Shown piece after piece: positions 1 through 12,277 of a DNA stretch of 64,000 nt. The stretch comes from Babylonia areolata. Lineage: Eukaryota; Mollusca; Gastropoda; Neogastropoda; Buccinidae. A program made the translations under genes and the position numbers. The notes beneath the pieces are model-generated. The model was given only the letters and a program-made list of their open reading frames with translations, made no database searches and had not been told where the DNA came from. Where the stretch lies: contig NC_134898.1 of assembly GCF_041734735.1 (NCBI RefSeq), forward strand, positions 48,733,439 through 48,797,438, given 5' to 3'. Within the stretch, counting starts at the first letter, position 1. Every line of letters starts with the position of its first letter.

Positions 1-657
1 AATTACCTGTTTCTGACACTTGTGTCCGTTATGACATTTCGAGAAGGCCGTTGCATTTATTGCCGTGCGTGTGAGCCATGAGAGCTGACGCGAAAACAGA
101 ATGTTCGCACATGGTAAGGAAAGGAATACAAATAAGATACAGGTGTGACATAAATCGAAATGTTCAATCATTCATAAGAAATGATTATTGATCAGGAAAT
201 GTTGATCATAATGATCAATTGTCAGAGTAAGTTTCGAGGACAAACAAAAAATTAGATACCATTGAATCTGACAACGTTGTTCTCTAACTTTTTGTAAGCG
301 ACGGAAATCTACCTCACGAAAACCGTGGAAAATCCATACGGCCACAAAGAAACTGCTTATGACCGAGTCTTTCTCAAGTCATCATTTTTACCGAAATTAG
401 TATAAACTAATTCTGCTTGTCCATGTACATTTCGAATTCCGTTCATTGCTTCATATCAGTCTGTTCTCTGGGTGTGTAGACACTTTCATAAACACTTCCA
501 AGATTAACACAAATTAGGGTTGAAACCGGTTTATATTCACCATTAAGAGTTCGGGGTACCTGCACTGAAATACAGAGATGTTGGTGTCTCCTTATTCTCA
601 ACACTGCGAGATCCTGCCTTCATGAATGAAACCAGCGTGTCACTGGGAACTTTCCAC

Positions 658-1734
658 TTAAACCTGAGTTCCCACACGTGGGCAACTTATCACCATACCC
701 ATCTTCCTGTACCTGGCTAACTGGTGTTCTCGTATCATATTCTCGATGTCAGAACGTCCTCTACGAAAAGCAATATCCCACGGATCGTTTGCATTTGGCA
801 CGAAGACCTTTGCATCATGCTGGAGGAGAACTCGGACTATATCAGTGTAACCGTTCTCTGTGGCGAAAACGAGAGCTGTGTGTCCACGTTTAGTGACGGC
901 GTCAACATTGACTCCAGCTTCAAGGAGGCAGGTGACCATGTTGACCTTACCATCACAGCTCGCACTGTGAAGGGGAGTGAAATGCATGAAATTTCTAGTG
1001 TTGGCGTTTGCTCCCAAAGCTATCAGCCTTTTCACAGCTTGTGTACTGTTGTTGAGGCATGCCAAATGAAGGGCGGTATGACCTGAAGAATCAACAGCAT
1101 TGAGGTCCGGTTTTCTTTGGAGGACAAGTTCCATGATGTCCCAGTACCCACTCTTCACAGCCCGGTGGAGAGGAGTATACCCAAAGACGTTTTTGCAGTT
1201 GACATCAGCGTCGTTTTCCAGGAGCGTTCTGACAACCTGCGCTTGGCCAAGACGACAGGCCGTGTGGAGAGGGGCGTCAAAGAAATCATCTCTGACGTTC
1301 AGGTCAATTCTGGGGTGAGTCAGGAGTCTTTCCACGACAGAACCATGCCCGTGTTTACACGCAACATGAAGAGGGGTCGCGCCTTCCCTGGTTGACCCAA
1401 AGAAGATGGGCGCGCCATGGTCTACGAACAGACCCACAAGGTCGGCATGACCCAGTCTACAGGCCATGAGAAGAGGCGTCTCTCCCTCGTGTGATTTTCT
1501 GTAGAACATGTATCTGTATTTTCCGTTCTGGTCCACGATTTCCTTGGCAACGTCGTAGTTGTTACCAATGCAGGCACGGTGCAGAGGGTTCATCCCGCGG
1601 TCATCCGAGCCGCACAGTGTCGCCCCCATATTCTGCAGACGCAGGACGTCCAGCCAAGACCCGTACTGGCAGGCATCAAGCAGCTCCACTTGAATCCCCC
1701 TCGTCCCTCGAACAGGTGGAACAGGTGGAACCAT
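658..1734 (-). CDS. Ankyrin repeat protein ANK1 (358 aa, single exon)
   Basis: The 358-residue protein consists almost wholly of about ten ankyrin repeats, with motifs such as NPLHRAC, TPLLMAC, TPLHVAC, APLHTAC, TPLHRAV, TALHLAC, TPLHSAS and TALVFA spaced about 33 residues apart. The N-terminus MVPPVPPVRGTRGIQ is short and proline-rich, and there is no signal peptide or membrane segment, so a cytosolic or nuclear interaction scaffold is likely. The start at 1734 is in good Kozak context (ACGACA before ATGG), and an acceptor-like CCCAG lies just upstream, so a 5' UTR intron is possible. The tail after the last repeat (MIREHQLARYRKMGMV) is basic. It lacks the tandem-repeat tail of ANK3-5. ANK2 is almost identical. 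The ankyrin fold is certain; the function is unknown. Confidence 0.85.
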   Translation of the reverse strand: MVPPVPPVRGTRGIQVELLDACQYGSWLDVLRLQNMGATLCGSDDRGMNPLHRACIGNNYDVAKEIVDQNGKYRYMFYRKSHEGETPLLMACRLGHADLVGLFVDHGAPIFFGSTREGATPLHVACKHGHGSVVERLLTHPRIDLNVRDDFFDAPLHTACRLGQAQVVRTLLENDADVNCKNVFGYTPLHRAVKSGYWDIMELVLQRKPDLNAVDSSGHTALHLACLNNSTQAVKRLIALGANANTRNFMHFTPLHSASCDGKVNMVTCLLEAGVNVDAVTKRGHTALVFATENGYTDIVRVLLQHDAKVFVPNANDPWDIAFRRGRSDIENMIREHQLARYRKMGMVISCPRVGTQV

Positions 1735-1857
1735 TGTCGTTTCTTGGCCTGGGAATGCTCATGAGAATAATATTAGAGTTTGGTTAGTCTGTCGTTCAGT
1801 TGGATTTATAGAATGACAAACGGAAAGAGGTAAAACTCAAAATTATCTTCATATAAC

Positions 1858-1890
1858 ACACACACGCACGCACACACACACACACACACA
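1858..1890. repeat. (CA)n microsatellite upstream of ANK1
   Basis: Short CA/CG dinucleotide tract in the 5' flank of ANK1. The equivalent place upstream of ANK2 (11468-11548) has a much longer pure CA tract, so the repeat has changed length since duplication. No gene is seen between 1735 and 3482. Confidence 0.9.
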
Positions 1891-2890
1891 GAGTCACAAA
1901 AAGACAGATGCATCCTAACTAACAGATATGATATCACATCACTGAGCAAATGAATTGATGTATTTTTTTCACTATGAAATTCGGTGGAATTTTAGTTTTA
2001 TAAACAAACGCAAAAATCTAAAACTCGAGGTACGATCGTAAAAAGCATATCTGTGGGATAGATAGATAGATAGATATTGTAGAACATGATAGTGGAAAAA
2101 AAAAACAGTGGCAGAAGGAAGAACTATACCAAATTTAAACGAAACGAATTATGTGCAAATTTATATGAGGATGCAGAAAGGTGTGTGTGACGACATCCCA
2201 TGACATAATAATATTGCCTATGAAACAATTCTGGATTTGTCTGTGATTCATAAAAACAGCTGCAACAGCGTTGATCGTATATGTAGTTATTCCTATGTAG
2301 CAAAGGTCTTTCCCTCTCTCTCTCTTTAAAACTTTTTTTTTTACTGAAGATGTCTTGAAAGAAGCAAGTATGCCAGTGCTTGTGGAAAAATCAGGAAGCA
2401 CAAAAGCGAGCAGTTGAGTTCATCAGGGTGGTGTCAAAATATTATTTTAGTCAGCAAGATCTGTTACAAAAGCACATTAAAGACGATATGAGCCATTGGT
2501 ATGATATGATCATAGGGTGTAATACTTCATTCTGTGATCCCTAATGGTGGAAGAAATAAAAGAAAGGTTTAAAAGGAGGAAGGAGGTGTGTTGTTGTTGT
2601 TGTTGTTTTGTTGTTGTTTGTTTGTTTTTGTTTCTCAGAAGCTAGATAATGCGGTACGTAAGAGAAGTAAATGATAAAGACTATGTAAAGTGAGCGAAAC
2701 TTGTCATACCTTTGAATGTGAAGACGTGGCTTTAGTCCAGCAGATTACAGTGGTGCATTGATGCCAGTGCTGTCGACTGCTCCAAGGTAAATGTGAGTTG
2801 GGGCTATATTTTGAGTTTGCTTCCATCACGACCTTCAACATGCACGTGGAAATCAAGATGACAAAACTGATCTTGTTTCTTTCACCTGGC

Positions 2891-2891
2891 G

Positions 2892-2983
<92 letters not shown>

Positions 2984-3058
2984 GTGTGTGTGTGTGTTGG
3001 GGGGTGTCTGTGTGTCTGTGTAAGTGACATGACTTTACATGACTACATTTATTGTTAT

Positions 3059-3133
<75 letters not shown>
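2891..3133. repeat. (GT)n then (CA)n(GA)n microsatellite block
   Basis: About 100 bp of GT repeat, a 60-bp spacer, then CA and GA tracts. Long translations through it are artefacts of the dinucleotide repeat. The paralogous site at 13515-13590 has a shorter GT block. Confidence 0.95.
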
Positions 3134-3482
3134 TAAAACAAAACTGAACAAGAGACATATTTATTTGAGACCCAAGCACTTGAATAAGCATAAGTAACTG
3201 ACAATCCTGGTGGTGTAATAAGTCATCCAGTTTGGTGTTACAATCCATTATCTTCTATTTGATTACACTTGACTGTTAAGTGTGCATTGCCTTACACGCG
3301 TAATTAGGTTATTTAGCAAATCATCAAACAAAATACAGGTATCTAGGTAACAGTTTTGGTTACAACAGCTTCACATACAACGGAATCTTTTTTTGTCCTG
3401 TAATTTGTGAGCAGGATCAATTTGATCAATTTTCAGTCAAGACTATTTTCGATTCAATAATCATTACTTTTAATTTGGTTGT

Positions 3483-6400
3483 ACTCTGCTATAAAGGTCA
3501 GGTCAGGTCATTAGATCTGCTACTGGTAACCTGTAATCCAGTACAACCTGTTCAGGGTCGGGTTGCCGACGACTAAACCGGCACTCCCACCGCTCCCTTC
3601 TGGGACTGGTGAGGCGGGTGGCTAGACACCCTTATGGAGATCCATAAAAGGGCGTCGGCTCAGGAGAGCCACCGACGGCCATCTAGCTCCACTGTGCTGT
3701 GTGCATGCCACACGCAGTTGGCCCCCGGGGTGTGTCTACCCATGTATGCGAAGTCTGGATCCGGCAGAATCTGCGGAAGAAACCTATCGGTTCAACGGAG
3801 AGGAAGGCGGTTACAGCAACGCACTGTGGAGTGCAGAGAGCAAGATGAGACACCGAAAGGATATCTTGGTCATCCACTGCATCCGTGCTCATCCTCCAGT
3901 CGTCTCGACTTAGTCTTGCCACTGGAAATTGGTGGACCCGGACGAGAGAGTGAGGTTGACGTTGCGCAACTCCTCTTCACTTTAAACAAACTCATCGCGC
4001 AAGTCATCAGTCATCCAAAATGACCTTTCATCCTTCATCATTTCATCACCCCCAAGTCCTGTGGCGACAGGCGAGCGACGAAACGACAGGTGTGGGTACA
4101 CTGGCAGTCGCAGCCGCAGACCTGCACGCAGGCGGCTCAGGCCATAGGGTCGTTCTTCGTCGACAGGAGCAGCGATGGAGCTCGGCAGCCGTCTGAGCGT
4201 CTGAGCAGCCCTCTTTAGGAATGCACTGCTCACCTCCCTGGCATGAGGAAGGGGCTAGAAAAGGTGCCCTAAAAATTGCCTGCTCCATATCACCCTGGCC
4301 AGCATACCGCGGCTGGCGGGGACCCTACATCAGCGGTCGAAACAAAGAGAAAGAAAAGAAAAAAACAAGGATCGTTCCTCTCACCATTGGTGCTTGGAAC
4401 ATAAGGACTCTCCTGGACAGAGATAACGCGGACAGACCCCAAAGGAGAACAGCACTAGTTGCATCCGAACTCGCCAGATACAACATCGACATCGCAGCCT
4501 TGAGTGAGACTCGGCTTGCAGGCGAAGGCGAGCTCTGTGAACGGGGATCTGGTTACACCTTCTTCTGGAGTGGACGAGGAAGCGAAGAGCGACGTGAGGC
4601 TGGCGTTGGTTTTGCAGTAAAAACAGCACTTGTCAGCAAGCTAGCTGGAATCCCAAAGGGAGTCAACGATAGGCTTATGACCATGAAACTCCCACTGGCA
4701 TCTGGCCAGAAGCACCTCACCATTGTCAGTGCCTATGCCCCAACCATGACCAACCCGGATGAAGTGAAGGCGAAGTTCTACGAGGACCTTCACTCTGTCA
4801 TTGCTGCCATCCCTAAAGCAGACAAGCTCATCATTCTTGGGGACTTCAATGCTAGAGTTGGCTCTGACTACATCTCCTGGGATGGAGTGATTGGAAAGCA
4901 CGGTGTGGGCCACTGCAACCCAAATGGATTGCTTTTGCTTCAGACCTGTGCAGAGCACGAACTGCTGATAACCAACACAGTTTTCTGCCTCCCTACCCGT
5001 AACAGGACGTCATGGATGCACCCTCGCTCAAAGCATTGGCATCTCATCGATTATGTCATCGTCAGGAAAAGGGATAGGCAAGATGTACGTGTAACAAAGA
5101 CCATGTGCGGCGCCGAGTGTTGGACAGACCATCGCCTTGTAGTCTCGAAGCTGAATATTCGAATCCAACCCAAGAGACGCCCCCAAGGCCAGAAGGCTCC
5201 AAAACGGCTCAACATCGCTAAGCTGAAAAGCATCACCATCAAACAGTCCTTTGTGGAGCTGCTGAAAGATCGTCTGGAATCCGCCTCTCTGGACAACCAG
5301 AATGTGGAGTCTGACTGGAGGACCCTGCGTGAGCTGATCTATAGTACAGCTTCAGAGACCCTGGGACCCATGACCAGAAAGCACAAAGACTGGTTTGATG
5401 AAAACTGTGATGAAATCAAGCAGCTTCTGGATGAGAAACGCCGTCTGCATCAAGCCCACCTGAGCAACCCAAAGTCCACATCAAAAAAGGATGCGTACAA
5501 TGCCATCCGCAGGACTGTTCAGCAAAAGTTACGCCAGATGCAGGAGAAGTGGCTGAGTGACAAAGCTGATGAGATCCAGGGATATGCTGACAGGCACGAT
5601 ATGAAGAGGTTCTATGATGCCTTAAAAGAAGTCTACGGCCCCACATCCTCAGGATCATCCCCCCTCCTCAGTGCAGATGGGAATACCTTGATCACCGAGA
5701 AGGAGAACATTCTCGAACGATGGGCTGAGCACTTCAACAGTGTCTTAAATCGCCCTTCCTCCATAAATGATGAAGCCATAGACCGTCTCCCACAAGTCCC
5801 CACCAACGAAGCACTGGACGATCCGCCAACACTTCTTGAGACCCAGAAAGCAATCCGTCTGCTATCCAGTGGCAAAGCACCTGGCTCAGACTCCATACCA
5901 GCAGAGGTCTACAAGGATGGAGGCACTGTGCTGACTGAGAAGCTTCATCAGCTGTACTCACTCATGTGGAAAGAAGAGACGATCCCCCAGGATTTCAAAG
6001 ATGCATCTATCATTCACTTGTACAAGCGAAAGGGGAACCGGCAAGCCTGTGATAACCATCGGGGTATTTCCTTGCTCTCCATCGCAGGCAAGATACTTGC
6101 CAGGATCCTACTTAACCGCCTCACAGCACACCTTGACCAAGGTCATTTGCCTGAGAGCCAATGTGGATTCCGGAAAGAGCGCGGAACCACTGACATGGTG
6201 TTTGCTGCAAGGCAGCTGCAAGAGAAATGTCAGGAGCAAAATGCTGATCTGTTCTCCACCTATATCGACCTCACTAAGGCCTTCGACACCGTGAGTAGAG
6301 AGGGACTGTGGAAGATCATGGCCAAGTACGGATGCCCTCGGAAATTTATTTCCTTGGTCAGCCAATTCCATGAAGGCATGCAGGCTCGAGTCCAGGACAA

Positions 6401-7691
6401 TGGTGAAACATCTGCTCCTTTTGCTGTCACAAATGGTGTCAAGCAAGGCTGCGTCCTGGCTCCAACGCTGTTCAGCCTCATGTTCTCTGCAATGCTTACT
6501 GATGCCTTCAGAGATGGCGATGTTGGAATCGGCCTAAAGTACCGAACAGATGGCAAGCTGTTTAACCTCAGAAGGCTTCAAGCAAAAACGAAGGTCATGA
6601 CAGACATCATCAGAGACTTTTTGTTTGCTGATGATTGTGCCCTCAACGCTGGATCTGAAGCTGACATGCAACTCAGCGTCGACAAGTTTGCCACTGCCAG
6701 CAGGAACTTCGGCCTTACCATCAGCACGAGGAAAACTGAAGTTCTCCATCAGCCAGCCCCAGGGAAACCCTACGTTGAGCCCAACATCACAGTCAACGGT
6801 CAGAGACTCAGTGCGGTGGAGCGGTTCACATACCTTGGCAGCACACTGTCACGAAATGTGACAATCGACGATGAAGTGAACGTCAGGATTGCAAGAGCAA
6901 GCGCAGCTTTTGGTAGACTCAATGCAAATGTCTGGAACAGAAGAGGCATTAGTCTTGAGACCAAGCTAAAGGTCTACAGAGCAGTAGTTCTCCCCACACT
7001 ACTGTACGCCTGCGAAACTTGGACAGTGTACCAACGACATGCCAAGAAGCTGAACCACTTCCACACAACATGCCTCAGGAAGCTACTGAACATCAAGTGG
7101 CAAGACAAGACCCCTGACACAGAGGTGCTCGCAAAAGCCACCCTTCCCAGCATCTTCACCATCCTGATGGAGTCCCAGCTTCGCTGGGCTGGACACGTGG
7201 CGCGCATGCCAGACCATCGGCTGCCCAAAAGGCTCTTCTATGGCGAGCTGCAACAAGGGAAGAGATCACACGGAGGTCAGAAGAAGCGCTTCAGAGATAC
7301 TCTGAAAGTCTCTCTGAAAGCGTTTGATATCAACCCTGACTCCTGGGAGGAATCTGCAGTGGACCGTGACAAATGGCGCGCTGCTGTGCACAAAGGCGCC
7401 AGGTTGTGCGAGGCCAACAGGACTGCTGCAGCTGTTCAGAAGAGGCAGGCCAGAAAGTCACGGGCAAACAAGCTCCCTGACAATGATATGCCTGTCTTTG
7501 TCTGCCCCAACTGTCAGCGGACATTTCGTGCGCAGATTGGACTATTCAGCCATCTGCGCACTCACAGATAGATTCATGAGCATCCTTCCCCCCACCCCAC
7601 CACCACCCTCCCCCCATCCCCCATCCCCCATCTCGATGACAACGATGGTCATCATCGATCTCGATGGACACACCACCACCACTCTGCTATA
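3483..7691 (+). mobile_element. Full-length APE-type LINE (LINE1) with target-site duplication
   Basis: The element occupies 3494-7680 and is bracketed by a perfect 11-bp direct repeat, ACTCTGCTATA, at 3483-3493 and 7681-7691. The paralogous segment (around 13685) lacks it, so it inserted after the segmental duplication. It has a GC-rich 5' untranslated region of about 730 bp (3494-4220), one long open ORF, a short C/CA-rich 3' UTR and a CACCACCACC tail. Such proteins are often annotated in animals as 'craniofacial development protein 2-like'. I do not assign the clade firmly. The intact ORF and exact target-site duplication suggest a recent insertion. Confidence 0.92.
4221..7571 (+). CDS. 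LINE1 ORF: endonuclease - reverse transcriptase - C2H2 finger (1116 aa)
   Basis: This is the retrotransposition enzyme of LINE1. An APE-type endonuclease spans about residues 52-290 (IGAWNIRTLL, ALSETRL, ILGDFNARVG, WTDHRLVVSK). The reverse transcriptase spans about 490-900, with motif A YIDLTKAFDTV (Asp683), motif B KQGCVLAPTLFS and the catalytic FADD at 802-805 (Phe in place of the usual Tyr). After a LINE thumb/linker (TLLYACETW, LRWAGHVARM) the protein ends in a C2H2 finger with Cys1095, Cys1098, His1111 and His1115. No stop or frameshift interrupts the ORF. The first 50 residues are poorly conserved in type, so the true start could lie at a later Met or be non-AUG. The enzyme copies its own RNA at nicked chromosomal DNA. 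Confidence 0.93.
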   Translation: MHCSPPWHEEGARKGALKIACSISPWPAYRGWRGPYISGRNKEKEKKKTRIVPLTIGAWNIRTLLDRDNADRPQRRTALVASELARYNIDIAALSETRLAGEGELCERGSGYTFFWSGRGSEERREAGVGFAVKTALVSKLAGIPKGVNDRLMTMKLPLASGQKHLTIVSAYAPTMTNPDEVKAKFYEDLHSVIAAIPKADKLIILGDFNARVGSDYISWDGVIGKHGVGHCNPNGLLLLQTCAEHELLITNTVFCLPTRNRTSWMHPRSKHWHLIDYVIVRKRDRQDVRVTKTMCGAECWTDHRLVVSKLNIRIQPKRRPQGQKAPKRLNIAKLKSITIKQSFVELLKDRLESASLDNQNVESDWRTLRELIYSTASETLGPMTRKHKDWFDENCDEIKQLLDEKRRLHQAHLSNPKSTSKKDAYNAIRRTVQQKLRQMQEKWLSDKADEIQGYADRHDMKRFYDALKEVYGPTSSGSSPLLSADGNTLITEKENILERWAEHFNSVLNRPSSINDEAIDRLPQVPTNEALDDPPTLLETQKAIRLLSSGKAPGSDSIPAEVYKDGGTVLTEKLHQLYSLMWKEETIPQDFKDASIIHLYKRKGNRQACDNHRGISLLSIAGKILARILLNRLTAHLDQGHLPESQCGFRKERGTTDMVFAARQLQEKCQEQNADLFSTYIDLTKAFDTVSREGLWKIMAKYGCPRKFISLVSQFHEGMQARVQDNGETSAPFAVTNGVKQGCVLAPTLFSLMFSAMLTDAFRDGDVGIGLKYRTDGKLFNLRRLQAKTKVMTDIIRDFLFADDCALNAGSEADMQLSVDKFATASRNFGLTISTRKTEVLHQPAPGKPYVEPNITVNGQRLSAVERFTYLGSTLSRNVTIDDEVNVRIARASAAFGRLNANVWNRRGISLETKLKVYRAVVLPTLLYACETWTVYQRHAKKLNHFHTTCLRKLLNIKWQDKTPDTEVLAKATLPSIFTILMESQLRWAGHVARMPDHRLPKRLFYGELQQGKRSHGGQKKRFRDTLKVSLKAFDINPDSWEESAVDRDKWRAAVHKGARLCEANRTAAAVQKRQARKSRANKLPDNDMPVFVCPNCQRTFRAQIGLFSHLRTHR

Positions 7692-7749
7692 TTCCGATTA
7701 CCTCGTTTATTAGGATAAAAAAGAAAAAAAAAAGAAAGATAGATAGATG

Positions 7750-8190
<441 letters not shown>

Positions 8191-8428
8191 AAACATTAGG
8201 ATCCGTTCCCCTCTACAAGTAAAATCCATCGCTTTTACGCATACTAAAGACCACATTTGCATATATGTTAAATAGTACAAATGTGACGTTTCTGTGGGTT
8301 TGGTTTGCTAGGAGTCCATGCGGATTTTTGCCACGTATGCTGTATGTCATGTTTTACTGTCATTATTGTGCTCTGTGTTTATCACAGTCTTCATTGAGAT
8401 GGCCACATTTATTTTCTCTTGCCGAGAT

Positions 8429-8842
8429 AATGAAGTTATTGTGATACTGATGCTTAAAACTGGGTTGATTTTGGTGAGGGAAGTTCCCCCCCTCCGCCCC
8501 CCCCCCCCCCCCCCCCAACCGACACACACATACAGACAAGCAGCAGAGACAAAGAGTACGTCAATTTCAAGTCAGTCAGTTCATTTTTATTCCGTGTTCT
8601 GTGTTTCTTTCTTTGTACCGGTTGATATAATTATGTTCATAAAACACACGGATCATGATAGTTTTACAAGACAGTACTTCTTCCGTGCAAATAGTGTCAA
8701 GTTCATATGATGCAAAAAAACAAACAAAAAACAAAAAAAAAAAAAAAAAAGGGGGGGGGGGGGGAAGAAAATAGATTATATCAGCCACTGACAATTGACA
8801 ATTCACAATCAATGCGAAGTTCGTGAAAGAGATGTCATTTCA

Positions 8843-8876
<34 letters not shown>

Positions 8877-9631
8877 GGTTTACACAGGATACTTGTCATG
8901 CAAGGAACACAAGGAGATAGGACAAGTCAGTCACCACGAGATGTTAACTTTACAGGCCACGAACACCACGAGACATACCCCCATAATCTGCTTACTATTG
9001 ACGGGGATAGCACTTATATAATTAACTCACCTGATTAAAAAAACAATGACAATAAAAGGAAATGGTAATATCTAAGTGAACGGAAGTGTTGGTTTACCGC
9101 GAGCATTATGACTGACAATGGCCATCAGTTAAGATTTGGCAAGATTAAAAAAAATCGATAACTATGAAAAAATGATAACTTGGTGTATCGGTCAGTGAAG
9201 AAAGATAAAAGCAAGCCTACCCGAATATTAAAATAAATTTCTGTCAGAGGAAAGGGGGAGAAGGAGGGGGGGGGGGGGGTCCCAATATTCAAAGCACTCT
9301 GTTTCATGGTCTAAAAACTCAACAATTGATGGGTAGAGCGATCCTTGGATACGCGGCTTCACTAAACTTTCAGTTTGAAATGATGATAGATCCCTCTTAT
9401 TACATTCAGTCAAAGCAAACATTTTGCCTCCCCTTTTTCTAATACATTATTTGCAATTACAAAGTATATAACACGCGGTGTCAGGGTTGTTGTAAGCCCC
9501 TTGATGTTCTCAAGACCAGGCTAATATATACAGGGTGACAAAGTCTTGAGACTCAAGATCCAAAAGCTGGAATTCTTACGTTCTATATCCTTGAGCTTAC
9601 TTTTGCTTCAATCCCGTCCTCAACCCACATC
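8429..9631. other. Spacer between the two ANK segmental copies; no gene seen
   Basis: AT-rich sequence with poly-C/poly-G runs (about 8490-8515 and 8750-8764), a (CA)n tract at 8842-8874 and a poly-G run at 9269-9280. Short open frames here look random and carry no recognisable domain. Confidence 0.6.
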
Positions 9632-10265
9632 AAATGACTTGTTTCTGGCACTTGAGTCTGTTATGACATTTCGAGAAGACCGCTGCATTTATTACCGTGA
9701 GCCATGGGAGATGACGCGAAAACAGAATGTTCGCACATGGTAAGGAAAGAAATACAAATAAGATACAGGTGTGACATAAATCGAAATGTTCGATCATTCA
9801 TATGAAATAATTATTGATTAGGATATGTTGATCATAATGATCAATTTTCAGATTAAGTTTCGAGGACAAACAAAAAATTAGCTACCATTGAATCTGACAA
9901 TGTTGTTCTCTAACTTTTTGTAAGCGACAGAAATCTACATCACGAAAACCATGGAATATCTACACGGCCACAAAGAAACAGCTTATGACCGAGTCTTTCT
10001 CAAGTCATCATTTTTAACGAAATTAGTATAAACTAATTCTGCTTGTCCATGTACATTTCGAATTCCGTTCATTGCTTCATATCAGTCTGTTCTCTGGGTG
10101 TGTAGACACTTTCATAAACACTTCCAAGATTAACACAAATTAGGGTTGAAACCGACTTATATTCACCATTAAGAGTTCGGGGTACCTGCACTGAAATACA
10201 GAGATGTTGGTGTCTCCTTATTCTCAACACTGCGAGATCCTGCCTTCACAAATGAAACCAGCGTG

Positions 10266-11360
10266 TCACTGCGAACTTTCCGCGGAAACCTGAGTTCCCA
10301 TACGTGGGAACCTTGTCGCCAGACCAATCCTCCTGGACCTGGCTATCTGGTGTTTACGTATCATTTTCTCGATGTCAGAACGTCCTCTACGGAAAGCAAT
10401 ATCCCACGGATCGTTTGCATTTGGCACGAAGACCTTTGCATCATGCTGGAGGAGAACTCGGACTATATCAGTGTAACCGTTCTCTGTGGCGAAAACGAGA
10501 GCTGTGTGTCCACGTTTAGTGACGGCGTCAACATTGACTCCAGCTTCAAGGAGGCAGGTGACCATGTTGACCTTACCATCACAGCTCGCACTGTGAAGGG
10601 GAGTGAAATGCATGAAATTTCTAGTGTTGGGGTTTGCTCCCAAAGCTATCAGCCTTTTCACAGCTTGTGTACTGTTGTTGAGGCATGCCAAATGAAGGGC
10701 GGTATGACCTGAAGAATCAACAGCATTGAGGTCCGGTTTTCTTTGGAGGACAAGTTCCATGATGTCCCAGTACCCACTCTTCACAGCCCGGTGGAGAGGA
10801 GTATACCCAAAGACGTTTTTGCAGTTGACATCAGCGTCGTTTTCCAGGAGCGTTCTGACAACCTGCGCTTGGCCAAGACGACAGGCCGTGTGGAGAGGGG
10901 CGTCAAAGAAATCATCTCTGACGTTCAGGTCAATTCTGGGGTGCATTAGGAGTCTTTCCACGACAGAACCATGCCCGTGTTTACACGCAACATGAAGAAG
11001 GGTCGCACCTTCCCTGGTTGACCCAAAGAAGATGGGCGCGCCATGGTCTACGAACAGACCCACAAGGTCGGCATGACCCAGTCTACAGGCCATGAGAAGA
11101 GGCGTCTCTCCCTCGTGTGATTTTCTGTAGAACATGTATCTGTATTTTCCGTTCTGGTCCACGATTTCCTTGGCAACGTCGTAGTTGTTACCAATGCAGG
11201 CACGGTGCAGAGGGTTCATCCCGCGGTCATCCGAGCCACACAGTGTCGCCCCCATATTCTGCAGATGCAGGACGTCCAGCCAAGACCCGTACTGGCAGGC
11301 ATCAAGCAGCTCCGCTTGAATCCCCCTCGTCCCTCGAACAGGTGGAACAGGTGGAACCAT
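10266..11360 (-). CDS. Ankyrin repeat protein ANK2 (364 aa, single exon), paralogue of ANK1
   Basis: It has the same ten-repeat architecture and N-terminus (MVPPVPPVRGTRGIQ) as ANK1. Only a handful of substitutions separate the two over the first 340 residues, including Val/Ala at the start of repeat 1, TPLH to TLLH in repeat 4 and Ala/Pro in the NxNT loop of repeat 7. The C-terminus has diverged more (RKHQIARSRRIG against REHQLARYRKMG) and runs six residues longer (SAESSQ). The TPLH-to-TLLH change hits a core ankyrin motif and could slightly destabilise that repeat. There is no signal peptide or membrane segment. It is probably a cytosolic interaction protein; the partner is unknown. Confidence 0.85.
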   Translation of the reverse strand: MVPPVPPVRGTRGIQAELLDACQYGSWLDVLHLQNMGATLCGSDDRGMNPLHRACIGNNYDVAKEIVDQNGKYRYMFYRKSHEGETPLLMACRLGHADLVGLFVDHGAPIFFGSTREGATLLHVACKHGHGSVVERLLMHPRIDLNVRDDFFDAPLHTACRLGQAQVVRTLLENDADVNCKNVFGYTPLHRAVKSGYWDIMELVLQRKPDLNAVDSSGHTALHLACLNNSTQAVKRLIALGANPNTRNFMHFTPLHSASCDGKVNMVTCLLEAGVNVDAVTKRGHTALVFATENGYTDIVRVLLQHDAKVFVPNANDPWDIAFRRGRSDIEKMIRKHQIARSRRIGLATRFPRMGTQVSAESSQ

Positions 11361-11467
11361 TGTCGTTTCTTGGCCTGGGAATACTCAGAATAATATTAGA
11401 TTTTGGTTTGTCGTTAAGTTGAATTTATAGTATGACAAACACGAAGAGGTAAAACTCATTATCTTCA

Positions 11468-11469
11468 CA

Positions 11470-11548
<79 letters not shown>
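11468..11548. repeat. (CA)n microsatellite
   Basis: About 80 bp of nearly pure CA upstream of ANK2, an expanded version of the tract at 1858-1890. Confidence 0.95.
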
Positions 11549-11552
<4 letters not shown>

Positions 11553-12277
11553 CAAAGAGAGAGGGAAAGAGAGATCCTAACGAATAGATGTGACAACACA
11601 TCACTGAACAAGTGAATGGATTTATCTTTTTAATGCTTTATGAAATTTAATGGAATTTTTGTTTTACACACACAAAAATCTAAAACTTTAGATATAATTG
11701 GTTGGTCACTGAGAATAATAAGAAACATATGTTCCAGATAGATAGATAGATAGAATTGCAGAACACAATAGTGGAGGAAAACAGGCACAGAAGGAAAAAA
11801 TATGTCAAATAAGCACAAATCTATATGAGGATGCAGAAAGGTGTGTGCGACGGACATCCTCCCCAGAGTTAGAGAACGAGTAAGAATCCTTCCATGATCA
11901 ATCAGTGTCTCTATAGTTCGTGTTTCATCACATATTGATTGAAAACAATTGTTTATACACTTTGGAAAATTTGAGCACGTCTGTAATCGGTTTCATAATA
12001 TAAAACAAACCATAAAAACACAATAGACATATCTGCCATGATCGATAATAATCATGGAGGAATTTTGTTTAATGTCCCGTCACACATATCGGTGATTGAA
12101 GACATTTTGTTAAAGTATTTATGAATACATTTGAGTATTATCGGTAAGAAGGGGTGGGAGATGTGAATGAATGGAGGGTTGGGGGAAGCTAGGCAAATGA
12201 GGGTGAAATTTGAAAAAAAAAAAAATCTAAATACAATTACAGGAAATTACTTAAAGGACATCGTAAAAGAGAAGTCG

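Noticed and set aside
678-1787. Plus-strand open frames opposite ANK1 and ANK2
   Set aside because: Antisense shadows of the ankyrin coding sequence without domain similarity or independent start context.
2704-3248. Long open frames of Thr-His or Cys-Val repeats on both strands
   Set aside because: They are translations of CA/GT microsatellites with no flanking coding signal. The same applies to the other dinucleotide tracts in the window.
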